Positions 9,601 to 17,719 of a stretch of DNA of 39,968 nt are shown in pieces (within the stretch, counting starts at the first letter, position 1; each line of letters opens with the position of its first letter). Below the pieces are notes generated by a model. The model was not told the origin of the DNA, did not search any database, and saw nothing but the letters and a program-made list of their open reading frames with translations. The stretch comes from Novacetimonas hansenii JCM 7643 (lineage in GTDB: Bacteria; Pseudomonadota; Alphaproteobacteria; Acetobacterales; Acetobacteraceae): contig NZ_BANE01000334.1 of the NCBI RefSeq assembly GCF_000964405.1, positions 1-39,968 of the forward strand, in the 5' to 3' direction. The translations under genes were made by a program, and so were the position numbers.

Positions 9601-9974
9601 GTGCGCAAGGTGGCGGGCATGTCGCCGCGTGCGGCCTGAAGTGCGGCCTCCACGTCATTGGCAGCAGAGTCGATGTTCACTGAATCATTGAATGTCAGCA
9701 AGATGAAGGCGGAATCCTGGCTGGAATCCGATTCGATCGTACTGATGCCTGCGATCTGCCCCAATCTGCGTTCCAGCGGCGTTGTGACCGAACTTGCCAT
9801 CTGTTGCGGAGAGGCACCGGGTTGGGTCGCTTCCACATAAATAATGGGCACAGAGATGTTGGGCAGGTCGCCCACCGGCAGGATGCGATAGGCGAACACC
9901 CCCGCCAGCAGCAGCGCAAGCGAAACCAGTGTCGTGGCCACCGGGCGCAGGATGAAGATTCGGCACAGGTTCAT
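6675..9974 (-). CDS. RND multidrug efflux permease (AcrB/MdtB-MdtC-like, HAE1)
   Basis: This is an inner-membrane proton-driven pump subunit of a tripartite efflux system. The 1099-residue protein begins with the typical [16 protein letters not shown] first helix. It has the periplasmic porter sequence with GDLPNISVP (35-43), a first transmembrane bundle from about 335, and the proton-relay Asp pair in [10 protein letters not shown] (D401 and D402). The second bundle near the C-terminus has the [20 protein letters not shown] and [14 protein letters not shown] signatures. At 1099 residues it is longer than the roughly 1030 usual for the family. The excess is mostly a Gly/Ser/Thr-rich stretch at about 781-841. 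No membrane-fusion protein or outer-membrane factor is adjacent: downstream is tRNA-Arg and upstream the divergent gmk. Substrate is unknown. Confidence 0.93.
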   Translation of the reverse strand: [1099 protein letters not shown]

Positions 9975-10150
9975 GCAACGCCCATTATGGAACTGGAATG
10001 ATCAGGGGGGCGACCGACCGGCGGACAGCCTGTCCCGCGTCGCATGGGGGTGGGTTTCATATTCGCAGAATACTCTTCGCCTGATAAAACATCGAAAACC
10101 CGGCGCCCCGCCGGGGCAGACCATGGACCACCAAGCAAGGATTCAAGCCA

Positions 10151-10810
10151 ATGACCACGACGCGCGCGCCTGTGCCTTCATCCTGTCCCCCGGTGTCGCG
10201 TCGTGGGGTCTGCCTTGTCATTTCCGCCCCATCGGGGGCGGGGAAATCTACCATCGCCAATGCGTTGCGTGCATCAGAACCCCAATTGCTGCATTCCGTG
10301 TCCGTCACCACCCGCCAGCCCCGTCCGGGGGAGACGGATGGCGTCCATTATCACTTTCGCACCATGGAACGTTTCACGCAAATGGCCGAAGCGGGTGAAC
10401 TTCTGGAATGGGCGACAGTGTTTGGCCGGGGCTATGGCACGCCGCGTGCGCCGGTGGAGCAGGCCCTGGCGGAGGGACGCGACATGGTGTTCGACATCGA
10501 CTGGCAGGGGCATCGCCAGATCCGCAAGGCGTTGCCCGATGACGTGATCGGCCTGTTCGTGCTGCCACCTTCCATCAAGGAGCTGGAGCGCAGGTTGCAT
10601 GGCCGCGGTTCTGACGAGAAGGAGGAGATCGAACGTCGCATGCAGGCGGCCCGGGACGAAATTTCGCACTGGAACGAGTTCGACCATGTGATCGTCAATG
10701 CCGACCTGGATACCGCTATCGCGCAGGCGCGTGCCATCCTGATGGCGGCCCGGCTGGAACGCCATCGGCAGTTCGGGCTGGCGGACCTTGTCGCGGGTTT
10801 CGGGGTCTGA
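10151..10810 (+). CDS. gmk: Guanylate kinase
   Basis: The enzyme phosphorylates GMP to GDP with ATP. The 219-residue protein has the P-loop SAPSGAGKST (25-34) and the GMP-binding SVSVTTRQPRPGETDGVHYHF segment (about 49-69). It also has the E-x-GELLEWATVFG-x-YGTPR motif and FDIDWQGHRQIR, followed by the lid with R-GSDEKEEIERRM. The ATG at 10151 has AAGGA about 10 bases upstream. The N-terminus is some 18 residues longer than E. coli Gmk. It is followed 39 bp later by dnaB on the same strand, so the two may be co-transcribed. Confidence 0.97.
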   Translation: MTTTRAPVPSSCPPVSRRGVCLVISAPSGAGKSTIANALRASEPQLLHSVSVTTRQPRPGETDGVHYHFRTMERFTQMAEAGELLEWATVFGRGYGTPRAPVEQALAEGRDMVFDIDWQGHRQIRKALPDDVIGLFVLPPSIKELERRLHGRGSDEKEEIERRMQAARDEISHWNEFDHVIVNADLDTAIAQARAILMAARLERHRQFGLADLVAGFGV

Positions 10811-10849
10811 GGTCATTTTGCCCGTCCGTCCCCCTCCTGCTTTGCCGCG

Positions 10850-12385
10850 ATGTCGGATAGAATGGACCCCGTGAATACGATCAATCCCACCCCCGACGAG
10901 TCCCCTGCATCAGGTTCCCTGATCGGGATTTCCCAGCGTACGCCTCCTGCCAACCTCCAGGCAGAACAGGCGTTGCTTGGTGCCATCCTGACGAATAACC
11001 GCGCTTATGACCGTGTCTCCGACTTCCTGACAGGTGCCCATTTTGCCAATGAAGTGAATGGTGTTGTCTATGACACCATTTCCCGGCGGATTGAGGCCGG
11101 GTTACTGGCCGACCCGGTGACGCTGCGCGCGGAGTTCGAGAATTCCGACGCGCTGGGCGCTGTTGGGGGGACAGGCTATCTGCTGAAGCTGGCGGGCGCG
11201 ATGGTCGGCATCATCAATGCCGCCGATTATGGTCGTGCCATCCATGACGCGTGGGTGCGCCGTCAGTTGATCGATATTGGCGAGGATGTCGTCAATACCG
11301 CATTCGGTTCCACCACCGGCATGACCGGTGTGGACCAGATTGCGGCAGGGGAAGAAGCACTGTTCCGCCTGGCCACAGAAAAGGGGCAGGATGGTGGGTT
11401 CCTTGCCTTTGACAAAGCTCTGGCCGAAGCACTTGACGTAGCGCAGCAGGCTTTCAGCCGGGCAGGTGATGTCGTGGGTCTGACTACGGGCCTGCGTGAC
11501 CTCGACAAGAAGACGGGTGGCCTGCATCCGTCGGACCTGCTGATCCTGGCTGGACGTCCCGCCATGGGCAAGACGGCGCTGGCGACCAAGATCGCATTCA
11601 GCGCCGCGCGTGCCCTGATGCGCGAGGTACAGGAAGGTCCGCCGGGTACACAGCCCAAAGGCTCGGTTGCGATTTTCTCACTTGAAATGTCAGCCGAACA
11701 GCTTGCTACCCGTATTCTGTCCGAACAGGCCAGCGTGTCGGGCGAGCGCATCCGCCGCGGCGAGATCGGACAGAAAGAGTTCGATCGTTTCGTGCAGGTC
11801 AGCCGCGAGTTGTCGCAATTGCCGCTGCATATCGACGATACGCCAGCCATTTCTCTGTCGGCCATGCGTACACGCTGTCGCCGCCTGGCGCGTACCAAGG
11901 GGCTGAGCCTGGTGGTGGTTGACTATCTGCAACTGATGCGGCCGTCAGTCGGTACGCGCCCGGAAAGCCGTGTGTTGGAAATCTCCATGATTACGCAGGG
12001 GCTCAAGGCGCTGGCAAAGGAACTGTCGGTGCCGGTCATCGCGCTGTCACAGCTGTCGCGCCAAGTCGAAAGCCGTGAGGACAAGCGCCCGATGCTGTCG
12101 GATCTGCGTGAATCCGGCTCCATTGAGCAGGACGCCGATGCCGTCATGTTTGTCTATCGCGATCAGTATTACCTGCAGCAGCGTCAGCCCAAGGAGACGT
12201 CCTTCGACTCACAGGATAAGTACCAGACTGCGCTTGAGGAATGGCAGCGCAAGATGGACCTTGCCCATAACCGCGCGGAACTGATCCTTGAAAAACAGCG
12301 TCATGGCCCGACCGGCACGGTTCATCTGTTCTTCGAAGGTGAGTTCACGCGGTTCGCGGACCTTGATATGGTCCATGACGGTTGA
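10850..12385 (+). CDS. dnaB: Replicative DNA helicase DnaB
   Basis: This is the hexameric 5'-3' helicase that unwinds DNA ahead of the replisome. The 511-residue protein has the DnaB N-terminal domain (about 28-130; NLQAEQALLGAIL and later YGRAIHDAWVRRQLI). The RecA-like C-terminal domain has Walker A GRPAMGKTAL (about 236-245), the FSLEMSAEQLATRIL segment, Walker B LVVVDYLQLM, the ALSQLSRQVE motif and DLRESGSIEQDAD. The C-terminal end GPTGTVHLFFEGEFTRFADL is typical. No intein is present. M5 (10862) is a possible alternative start. After its stop base composition changes sharply to AT-rich. Confidence 0.97.
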   Translation: MSDRMDPVNTINPTPDESPASGSLIGISQRTPPANLQAEQALLGAILTNNRAYDRVSDFLTGAHFANEVNGVVYDTISRRIEAGLLADPVTLRAEFENSDALGAVGGTGYLLKLAGAMVGIINAADYGRAIHDAWVRRQLIDIGEDVVNTAFGSTTGMTGVDQIAAGEEALFRLATEKGQDGGFLAFDKALAEALDVAQQAFSRAGDVVGLTTGLRDLDKKTGGLHPSDLLILAGRPAMGKTALATKIAFSAARALMREVQEGPPGTQPKGSVAIFSLEMSAEQLATRILSEQASVSGERIRRGEIGQKEFDRFVQVSRELSQLPLHIDDTPAISLSAMRTRCRRLARTKGLSLVVVDYLQLMRPSVGTRPESRVLEISMITQGLKALAKELSVPVIALSQLSRQVESREDKRPMLSDLRESGSIEQDADAVMFVYRDQYYLQQRQPKETSFDSQDKYQTALEEWQRKMDLAHNRAELILEKQRHGPTGTVHLFFEGEFTRFADLDMVHDG

Positions 12386-12719
12386 TGAGAGATGGATGGA
12401 GGCAGGATGACGGTCAGGCTTAATAAGGGTGATCCGCTTCCCATCAGGATTATGAGACAAAACATCATCCCCCGTCATTTCTGGAATAATATTCATTTCC
12501 AGATGTGAAATGTTGGGGGATGAATATTCCGTCGTAGCGCCTCATGTTTTATGGAAGGTGCGGGATAATACTTGGAGTCTCAGGACATGCTATTTTGTCT
12601 TGAGACTTGATGTAGTTGTGAAACTACAGATGTTTCTATCTGGCAGGCTACATCAGCTATTTTATGAATGTTCATACAGGCATCGGAGTATCCGGATGTC
12701 GGAATTCAGGAGGATAATA
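12386..12719. other. AT-rich intergenic region with three stem-loops downstream of dnaB
   Basis: No gene is supported in these 334 bases. Three local inverted repeats stand out. TCTGGAA/TTCCAGA (12480-12503) has a 10-base loop. A 12 bp stem with one G-U pair (12576-12587 with 12596-12607) has an 8-base loop. GTAGTT/AACTAC lies around 12612-12627. None is followed by a long T-run. The high-GC to low-GC transition falls here. Confidence 0.55.
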
Positions 12720-13433
12720 TCATTGAGTGGAATGATAATTTATCGAAAACCACTCTATAAATCTGTTTTCAAGTTCGGTCTTCTTGAGGCTTTCATATGG
12801 TTTCAATTTTGGTTCTTCGATCTGTAGTCTGGAGATATCAAACGGCATATCAAGTTTGGTAATGACGTCGGTCACAGATTGTTTTTGTGCCTCAAGGGCA
12901 TCCTCATAAAAAATTTCAATATAATTTTTAAAGTTTTTCGAGAAACACTTCAGATATTCATCAGATATGGCTATTGCTTTCAGGGCACGATCAATATCCT
13001 CCATGGATACGGTGTCTGCTTTTGAGACTTTCATATCCGCATCGTATGAATGGTAGATATTGCTCTTTCGTGCCATGGCAAGACTTATGGCCTGCTTTAT
13101 CTTGTTTTTTCTGCGGAAGACAATCCAGTATGTATTGTCTCCGAAGAAAATGTCCTTAATTTCTTGGTCTTTACGTGCTTCGCGACTGATGATTGATAAC
13201 TGTGCGCACATAATTTTGCATGATCTATATCCAGATTTGTTTAGATATAGATTTCTTGTTATCGAAAGCATCTCGTCACGTGTAGAGGAGTCTTTAAGAG
13301 TGCTCAATAACTCCCGTGACAGATCCCAGAATTCCTCACCATAAGATTTATGGAATGAGTAAGAAATAAGTTCCGCAAAGAACGTGCTTCCACTCCGCAC
13401 TTCCGATGCCATAAACAGAAATTTCTCACTCAT
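12720..13433 (-). CDS. Stf0-like sulfotransferase
   Basis: This is a probable PAPS-dependent sulfotransferase of the Stf0 type (trehalose 2-sulfotransferase-like), 237 residues. The N-terminal MASEVRSGSTFFAELI (about 8-23) is the 5'-phosphosulfate-binding loop found at the very start of this fold. The segment FRRKNKIKQAISLAMARKSN near residues 106-125 matches the family's R-x-n-QA-x-S-x-x-RA region for the 3'-phosphate. The acceptor is unknown. The neighbours point to a sugar of a surface glycan rather than a trehalose lipid. The ATG at 13433 has GGAG about 11 bases upstream. The gene is the last of a low-GC minus-strand group, 25 bp after the glycosyltransferase stop, so probably co-transcribed with it. 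Family assignment is by motif only. Confidence 0.68.
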   Translation of the reverse strand: MSEKFLFMASEVRSGSTFFAELISYSFHKSYGEEFWDLSRELLSTLKDSSTRDEMLSITRNLYLNKSGYRSCKIMCAQLSIISREARKDQEIKDIFFGDNTYWIVFRRKNKIKQAISLAMARKSNIYHSYDADMKVSKADTVSMEDIDRALKAIAISDEYLKCFSKNFKNYIEIFYEDALEAQKQSVTDVITKLDMPFDISRLQIEEPKLKPYESLKKTELENRFIEWFSINYHSTQ

Positions 13434-13458
13434 TCATTAACACTCCAACGAAATAATA

Positions 13459-15717
13459 TTATGAATGCACGACCTTTGAAGACTCTGTTAGCATTGACTG
13501 TTTATCAGGTGAGGATGTTGGGACATAATCGTCCAGAATTTTAATCAGGTCACTTACCATAACCTGATCAGTGAAACGATTCACATAATCTTTACGTGCT
13601 TGTGTTCCCATTTTTTTGCAGGCGTCAGGGTTGCGTAGGAGATATTCCAGCGTAGATCGCAAGCCTTCCGAATCTCCTGGCTTTATCAGGAAACCGCTTA
13701 CACCGTCTGTTACAACTTCAGGTCCGCCACCTGCATCGCAACCGATGACAGGTTTGCCGAACATCATCGCTTCAAGAAAAACTAGACCAAAGGATTCATA
13801 CCGCGAGGGCGCTATGAATACGTCACAATCCCGATAAAACTGTTTCAGTTCATATTCTTCAACACGCCCATGGAAAATAACCCTGTCCCTGATATCCACC
13901 GGAAGCTCAAGGGCAAGAAATTCCTCTTTATACGTCATCATGTCTGGCCGAAGGATAGTATCGTCACCAACGATATCCAAGATCGCATTAGGGAAATCAT
14001 GCAGTATTTCAGGCACAATTTTCAGGAGAACGTCTATACCTTTTCGGGATTCCAGTCGTCCGACGAAAAGCAGACGGAACGCTTCATCATTCCGGTCCGA
14101 GGGCGGCATGCCTGCAGCCCAGTCTTCCAGTCCATGAGGCGAATAGTAAACCCGGTTTTGGGGTATTTGGATTTTGTATCTTTTTTCAATGTCACGGACG
14201 ATTGCGTGGCTGTTCGCATGCAGGAGCGGTGTATGAGAAATAATGAATTTTTCCATTTCCATAATAGGATGGCCATAGGCCCGCATCCATTCGGTATCTA
14301 TCGCCTTTAATGGCTGGCTGTCGAGCCAGAAGCTCATTGTTGTTTGCAAGGCCACAATCAGCGGGAATGTACTATCAAGGACAAAGGCGATCGGTTCGCA
14401 ATCCCATAGTGGACAATATACGACGTCTATCTTGCGCTTCTCATTGAGATCGCGGATCTCCTGCAGCATGGTTTGGCTATAATCCCAGATATGCTGGGGG
14501 ATATTGCAATCTGCGAGAGGTGAGACAAGAGGGGGTTCGTGATGGTTGATTGCAACGCGATGGACCCATACGCCGTCTTCATAATCCACGGCTGGTGCAA
14601 TGCGCATTTTCGTAAATACATGAACATAATGGCCTAATGCCGCCAGTGACCGTGCGAACTGGGCAATATTACGTGCAATACCGCCATTCTGGCCTGGCGG
14701 ATAATCCTGCGTTACGAAACATATGACACGTCTGGTGCCGGAAGGATAAAGCCGCGGATACTGTAGAAACTTTGAATGGCACTTCTCAAGCGTTTCTTTG
14801 CGCAGATACTTCGCAGGCTGGGTACCTCGTGTCAGGCCATCAACGATAGCCTTATCAGCCTGGGCTAAAAAGCGCTCGACGTCGTCTTTGGTATAAATTC
14901 CTTCACTTTCGCCCCATTCTACGGATTTTGTCCAAGATTTAACATCATCAATACCAGCTTGAACTGTATCTGCGACCGTATGATGATACAGGCCATTGCG
15001 CATGCCAAAATAGACGCGATTCTTAATCAGGGGATACCAGTTTTTGGTAATCTTTTTCTCATCGCGAAGATGGCTGGGGGCATATTTATGATGCACGAAT
15101 GCATCGGGTCTTTGTACGATGGTGTAACCTGCATCGTTTATGCGGCAGCACACATCCGTTTCATCGAGAAAATATTCGTACTCTTCGTCAAATCCACCAA
15201 TTTTCAGAAGAGCCTTGCGACTGAAGGAGCAGTTTGTGCCCAGCAGGTGGGGGACATCCAGACTGAAAGGAAAATTCAGGTGGGGGGTGGGGACATCCCA
15301 ATCGCTTGCATATGCCCGGCGGTTTGTCGTTACATAGCGTGCCTGAAATTCAATGCCGGTATGGTCGTAAACGAACCCTCCCACCGCGCCAACGCTGTCG
15401 TCAGTATAGGATTTGGCCAGATCCGCAAGCCATTCCGGCTCTGGCACGGAATCATCGTCGATAAAGGCGACAACATCGCCATTCGACATGGCGATTCCGA
15501 TATTGCGCGATATCGACAGATTAAATTCTGGACAATGCTCTATCTTTATTTGTCCTTGCAGGCTTTGCAGATATTCTACGGTTCCGTCCGCCGTGGGGCC
15601 AGCAACGACACAAACTTCAAAATGGGGATAAGTCAGGTATTTAAGGCCAGATAATGTGCGCTTGAGATACTCCAAGCGCCCATTGGTGTTGATGACCACT
15701 GAAAAGGTAAGGGGCAT
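13459..15717 (-). CDS. Two-domain glycosyltransferase (GT2 N-terminal, GT4 C-terminal)
   Basis: This protein of about 752 residues appears to carry two sugar-transferase domains. Residues 1-250 form a GT-A fold: FSVVINTNGRLEYLKRTL, then SRNIGIAMSNGDVVAFIDDDSVPE with the DxD-type metal site at about 87-89, and GGFDEEYEYFLDETDVCCR. Residues 330-730 form a GT-B/GT4 fold: FVTQDYPPGQNGGIARN, then LFVGRLESRKGIDVLL and APSRYESFGLVFLEAMMFGKPVIG with the E-x7-E motif. The frame is open upstream to 15810, but that part overlaps the preceding methyltransferase gene by 86 bp. The ATG at 15717 starts 7 bases after that gene's stop and directly at the GT2 domain, so I prefer it. It is likely cytoplasmic, adding two successive sugars to a glycan or lipid-linked acceptor. 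Confidence 0.88.
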   Translation of the reverse strand: MPLTFSVVINTNGRLEYLKRTLSGLKYLTYPHFEVCVVAGPTADGTVEYLQSLQGQIKIEHCPEFNLSISRNIGIAMSNGDVVAFIDDDSVPEPEWLADLAKSYTDDSVGAVGGFVYDHTGIEFQARYVTTNRRAYASDWDVPTPHLNFPFSLDVPHLLGTNCSFSRKALLKIGGFDEEYEYFLDETDVCCRINDAGYTIVQRPDAFVHHKYAPSHLRDEKKITKNWYPLIKNRVYFGMRNGLYHHTVADTVQAGIDDVKSWTKSVEWGESEGIYTKDDVERFLAQADKAIVDGLTRGTQPAKYLRKETLEKCHSKFLQYPRLYPSGTRRVICFVTQDYPPGQNGGIARNIAQFARSLAALGHYVHVFTKMRIAPAVDYEDGVWVHRVAINHHEPPLVSPLADCNIPQHIWDYSQTMLQEIRDLNEKRKIDVVYCPLWDCEPIAFVLDSTFPLIVALQTTMSFWLDSQPLKAIDTEWMRAYGHPIMEMEKFIISHTPLLHANSHAIVRDIEKRYKIQIPQNRVYYSPHGLEDWAAGMPPSDRNDEAFRLLFVGRLESRKGIDVLLKIVPEILHDFPNAILDIVGDDTILRPDMMTYKEEFLALELPVDIRDRVIFHGRVEEYELKQFYRDCDVFIAPSRYESFGLVFLEAMMFGKPVIGCDAGGGPEVVTDGVSGFLIKPGDSEGLRSTLEYLLRNPDACKKMGTQARKDYVNRFTDQVMVSDLIKILDDYVPTSSPDKQSMLTESSKVVHS

Positions 15718-15724
15718 GGCAGGC

Positions 15725-16873
15725 TTATGGCTTACGGGCTGTAACCCGGAATTCGAAACACTTTCCGTTTCGTTTTCCTGAATATTCAACTTTGACATCT
15801 GAAAATCCAACGTGATTGAGCAGCGCAGAAAAACTATCTACTGTCAGCATATTATAGTGAAAATCATTATCGTATTCCTGGCCGCCGAACAGGACTTCCC
15901 GGAAATCATCATAGCTCATTGTACCCGCATTCACGGCTTCAAGCATGGCCCCACCATCTGGTGCGACAGTTACCAGCGTCCCGCCTGTTTCCAGTAGATT
16001 GAACCAATGTGGTAAGATGACGGATTTCAGTATATTGCAAGAAAAATGCTCTACAAGGTGTGCAGAGAGTATTTCTTTTATACTGCCGTTCTCGAACGGT
16101 ATTGAATTCGCATCGCAAACGATATCAATACCAGGTAACTCCCTGCCATCAATGTTTAAATAACCATCAAGAGGGATATGGCCACAACCAACATTGAGCC
16201 GTATGCCGTCTGGCTTCATGGCATCAAGTTTTGCCTGATTGATAATTTTGGGGGCAACAGCTGAATGATCTGTCTTGTGTAGTTTCGCCTGAACCTCGTA
16301 TAGGGTTTCCATGCGCACGAACTCAAGGCGTGAAGATAGTTTTTGTAAATTTTCTTCTAATTCATGATATTTTTTGGAAATATCATTATGTATTTTGGGT
16401 ATTTCACTGGTTTTGTCTTGCAGGTCTTGCTTCAGTTCAGAAAACACCTTGCTTATAGCGTGAAGGTGCATATTTATCTTCTCAAGGGTCTCGTTATGAC
16501 CGGTGATTTCGTCTTGAGTTTTTTCTATTTTTCTGGAACTGGCCTGGAAATTCTGCTGCAGTTCAGAAATTGCCTTGCCAAGAGCACGAAGGTTGGCGCT
16601 TACTGCTTCCACATTCTGGTCAAAGAAGCCCTGCATTTCAAGCACAGATAGTTTTACACGCCGCTCTACATATGCTTTGTCCGGAAGTTCGGAAATAAAA
16701 CCCTGTAATGCGGCCTGAATTTCAGAACCGAATTCTGAAAGCTGCTGTTTGCTCTCATGATGTGCTTGTGCAACTGACTCGGCAATCGCGAACTGGATCC
16801 TTTTTTCCACCCATTCCCGTATGGGCAGGTTTGGCATGATTTGGGTAGTTTTTTGGAATATTTTTTTCATCAT
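15725..16873 (-). CDS. Coiled-coil protein with C-terminal SAM-dependent methyltransferase domain
   Basis: In this 382-residue protein, residues about 20-200 are strongly helical with heptad-like spacing (for example ELKQDLQDKTSEIPKIHNDI and ELEENLQKLSSRLEFV), suggesting a long coiled coil. The C-terminal domain (222-382) is a class I methyltransferase: motif I is RLNVGCGHIPLDGYLNID (about 225-242), the acidic motif II region is IDIVCDANSIPF, and LVEHF follows. Similar domains occur in polysaccharide-cluster methyltransferases that methylate glycan ends, and chain-capping enzymes such as WbdD combine methyltransferase activity with a coiled-coil ruler. A chain-length or capping role here is inference. 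It sits between a small beta-rich gene (9 bp upstream) and the fused glycosyltransferase, in one apparent operon. Two Met codons begin the frame; the first is used. Confidence 0.8.
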   Translation of the reverse strand: MMKKIFQKTTQIMPNLPIREWVEKRIQFAIAESVAQAHHESKQQLSEFGSEIQAALQGFISELPDKAYVERRVKLSVLEMQGFFDQNVEAVSANLRALGKAISELQQNFQASSRKIEKTQDEITGHNETLEKINMHLHAISKVFSELKQDLQDKTSEIPKIHNDISKKYHELEENLQKLSSRLEFVRMETLYEVQAKLHKTDHSAVAPKIINQAKLDAMKPDGIRLNVGCGHIPLDGYLNIDGRELPGIDIVCDANSIPFENGSIKEILSAHLVEHFSCNILKSVILPHWFNLLETGGTLVTVAPDGGAMLEAVNAGTMSYDDFREVLFGGQEYDNDFHYNMLTVDSFSALLNHVGFSDVKVEYSGKRNGKCFEFRVTARKP

Positions 16874-16882
16874 GCCCTCACA

Positions 16883-17296
16883 TTATGCCGTCCAGCGACG
16901 GGCACGCATTGGAATAATTACCAGTTCTTCAATTTCTATCATGATACCGGCAGGGACAAATACCCGAATCTGAAGGTTACTGGCTTCCCCGTAAAGCGAA
17001 AAAGGAACCGCAACTATACCAGCGACTTTATCGAGTATCTCGCGATGGGGAATATTGAGATGGGCGACTTCGATTTCACCAGGATCGGTTACGACATCAA
17101 TTGTAATATTCGCCGGTTTCGCTGGACCAACCCGGCGCATATATATTCCAGCGACGTAGTCTCCCGCTTCCAGCGTGATATAAGGACCAAAGCTTAAATG
17201 GCCCTCCTGTCCGTCTGCAACGCGGAGGCTGCCTTTCTCGTTACGACCAACTGCATTAGGCAATTCAGAGCCTAGAAACCTTCTATAGCGAGTCAT
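16883..17296 (-). CDS. Small beta-rich protein of unknown function in the glycan operon
   Basis: I do not recognise this 137-residue protein. It has no signal peptide or membrane segment and alternates short hydrophobic strands with Gly/Asp/Asn turns (LSFGPYITLEAGDYVAGIYM, ANITIDVV, LQIRVFVPAGIMIEIEELVI). This pattern suggests a jelly-roll/beta-sandwich like carbohydrate-binding modules, including those attached to polysaccharide-export ATPases and glycosyltransferases. It lies 9 bp before the coiled-coil methyltransferase and is the first gene of the low-GC glycan group, so it may be a glycan-binding partner of those enzymes. The fold is inferred from sequence pattern only. Confidence 0.62.
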   Translation of the reverse strand: MTRYRRFLGSELPNAVGRNEKGSLRVADGQEGHLSFGPYITLEAGDYVAGIYMRRVGPAKPANITIDVVTDPGEIEVAHLNIPHREILDKVAGIVAVPFSLYGEASNLQIRVFVPAGIMIEIEELVIIPMRARRWTA

Positions 17297-17719
17297 CTTG
17301 TGACATTCCTTACATATACGTTTTTCAAGATTATCATCGGGTAGAAAAATGTCTAGTCTCTATATGGGATGTATATTTATTTGGAGTTATTTGCTATGAA
17401 AAATAAATTTCATGTAAATAATTAAATTTATAGCGTATGATGATGGAAATTATTGCCATTAACAGACGGCAACATTGTTGCAGATTTGACAAAGGTTATC
17501 GCTCTTACGTCGGTGGTGTGTATGAACTGTTCTGGTGGTTGCCTTGCTTGAAGCCTGTATATATGGGGCAGGCGATATCCCACGAACATTTCTGGTGAGG
17601 GTCTGGTAAGTATGGACAAATATTCTTGCACTGTAATGCATCATGATCGTAACGTATCGCAAGAAAAAGTCTGTATTTCTGCTTTTGTCGACCCAACACC
17701 CAAAATCAGGAGTGTCGTT
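17297..17719. other. AT-rich gap upstream of the glycan operon, containing a possible protein relic
   Basis: These 423 bases hold no intact gene. About 17300-17440 is very AT-rich and probably carries the promoter of the operon that begins at 17296. The minus frame of 17459-17662 is open for 67 codons and includes RNVRGISPAPYIQASS. This weakly matches RDFREPPAPYMSSH in the relic on the other side of galE. At the DNA level the 16 bases from 17557 (ATATATGGGGCAGGCG) recur at about 18950, followed by further patchy identity. It looks like a decayed partial duplicate. Confidence 0.45.
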
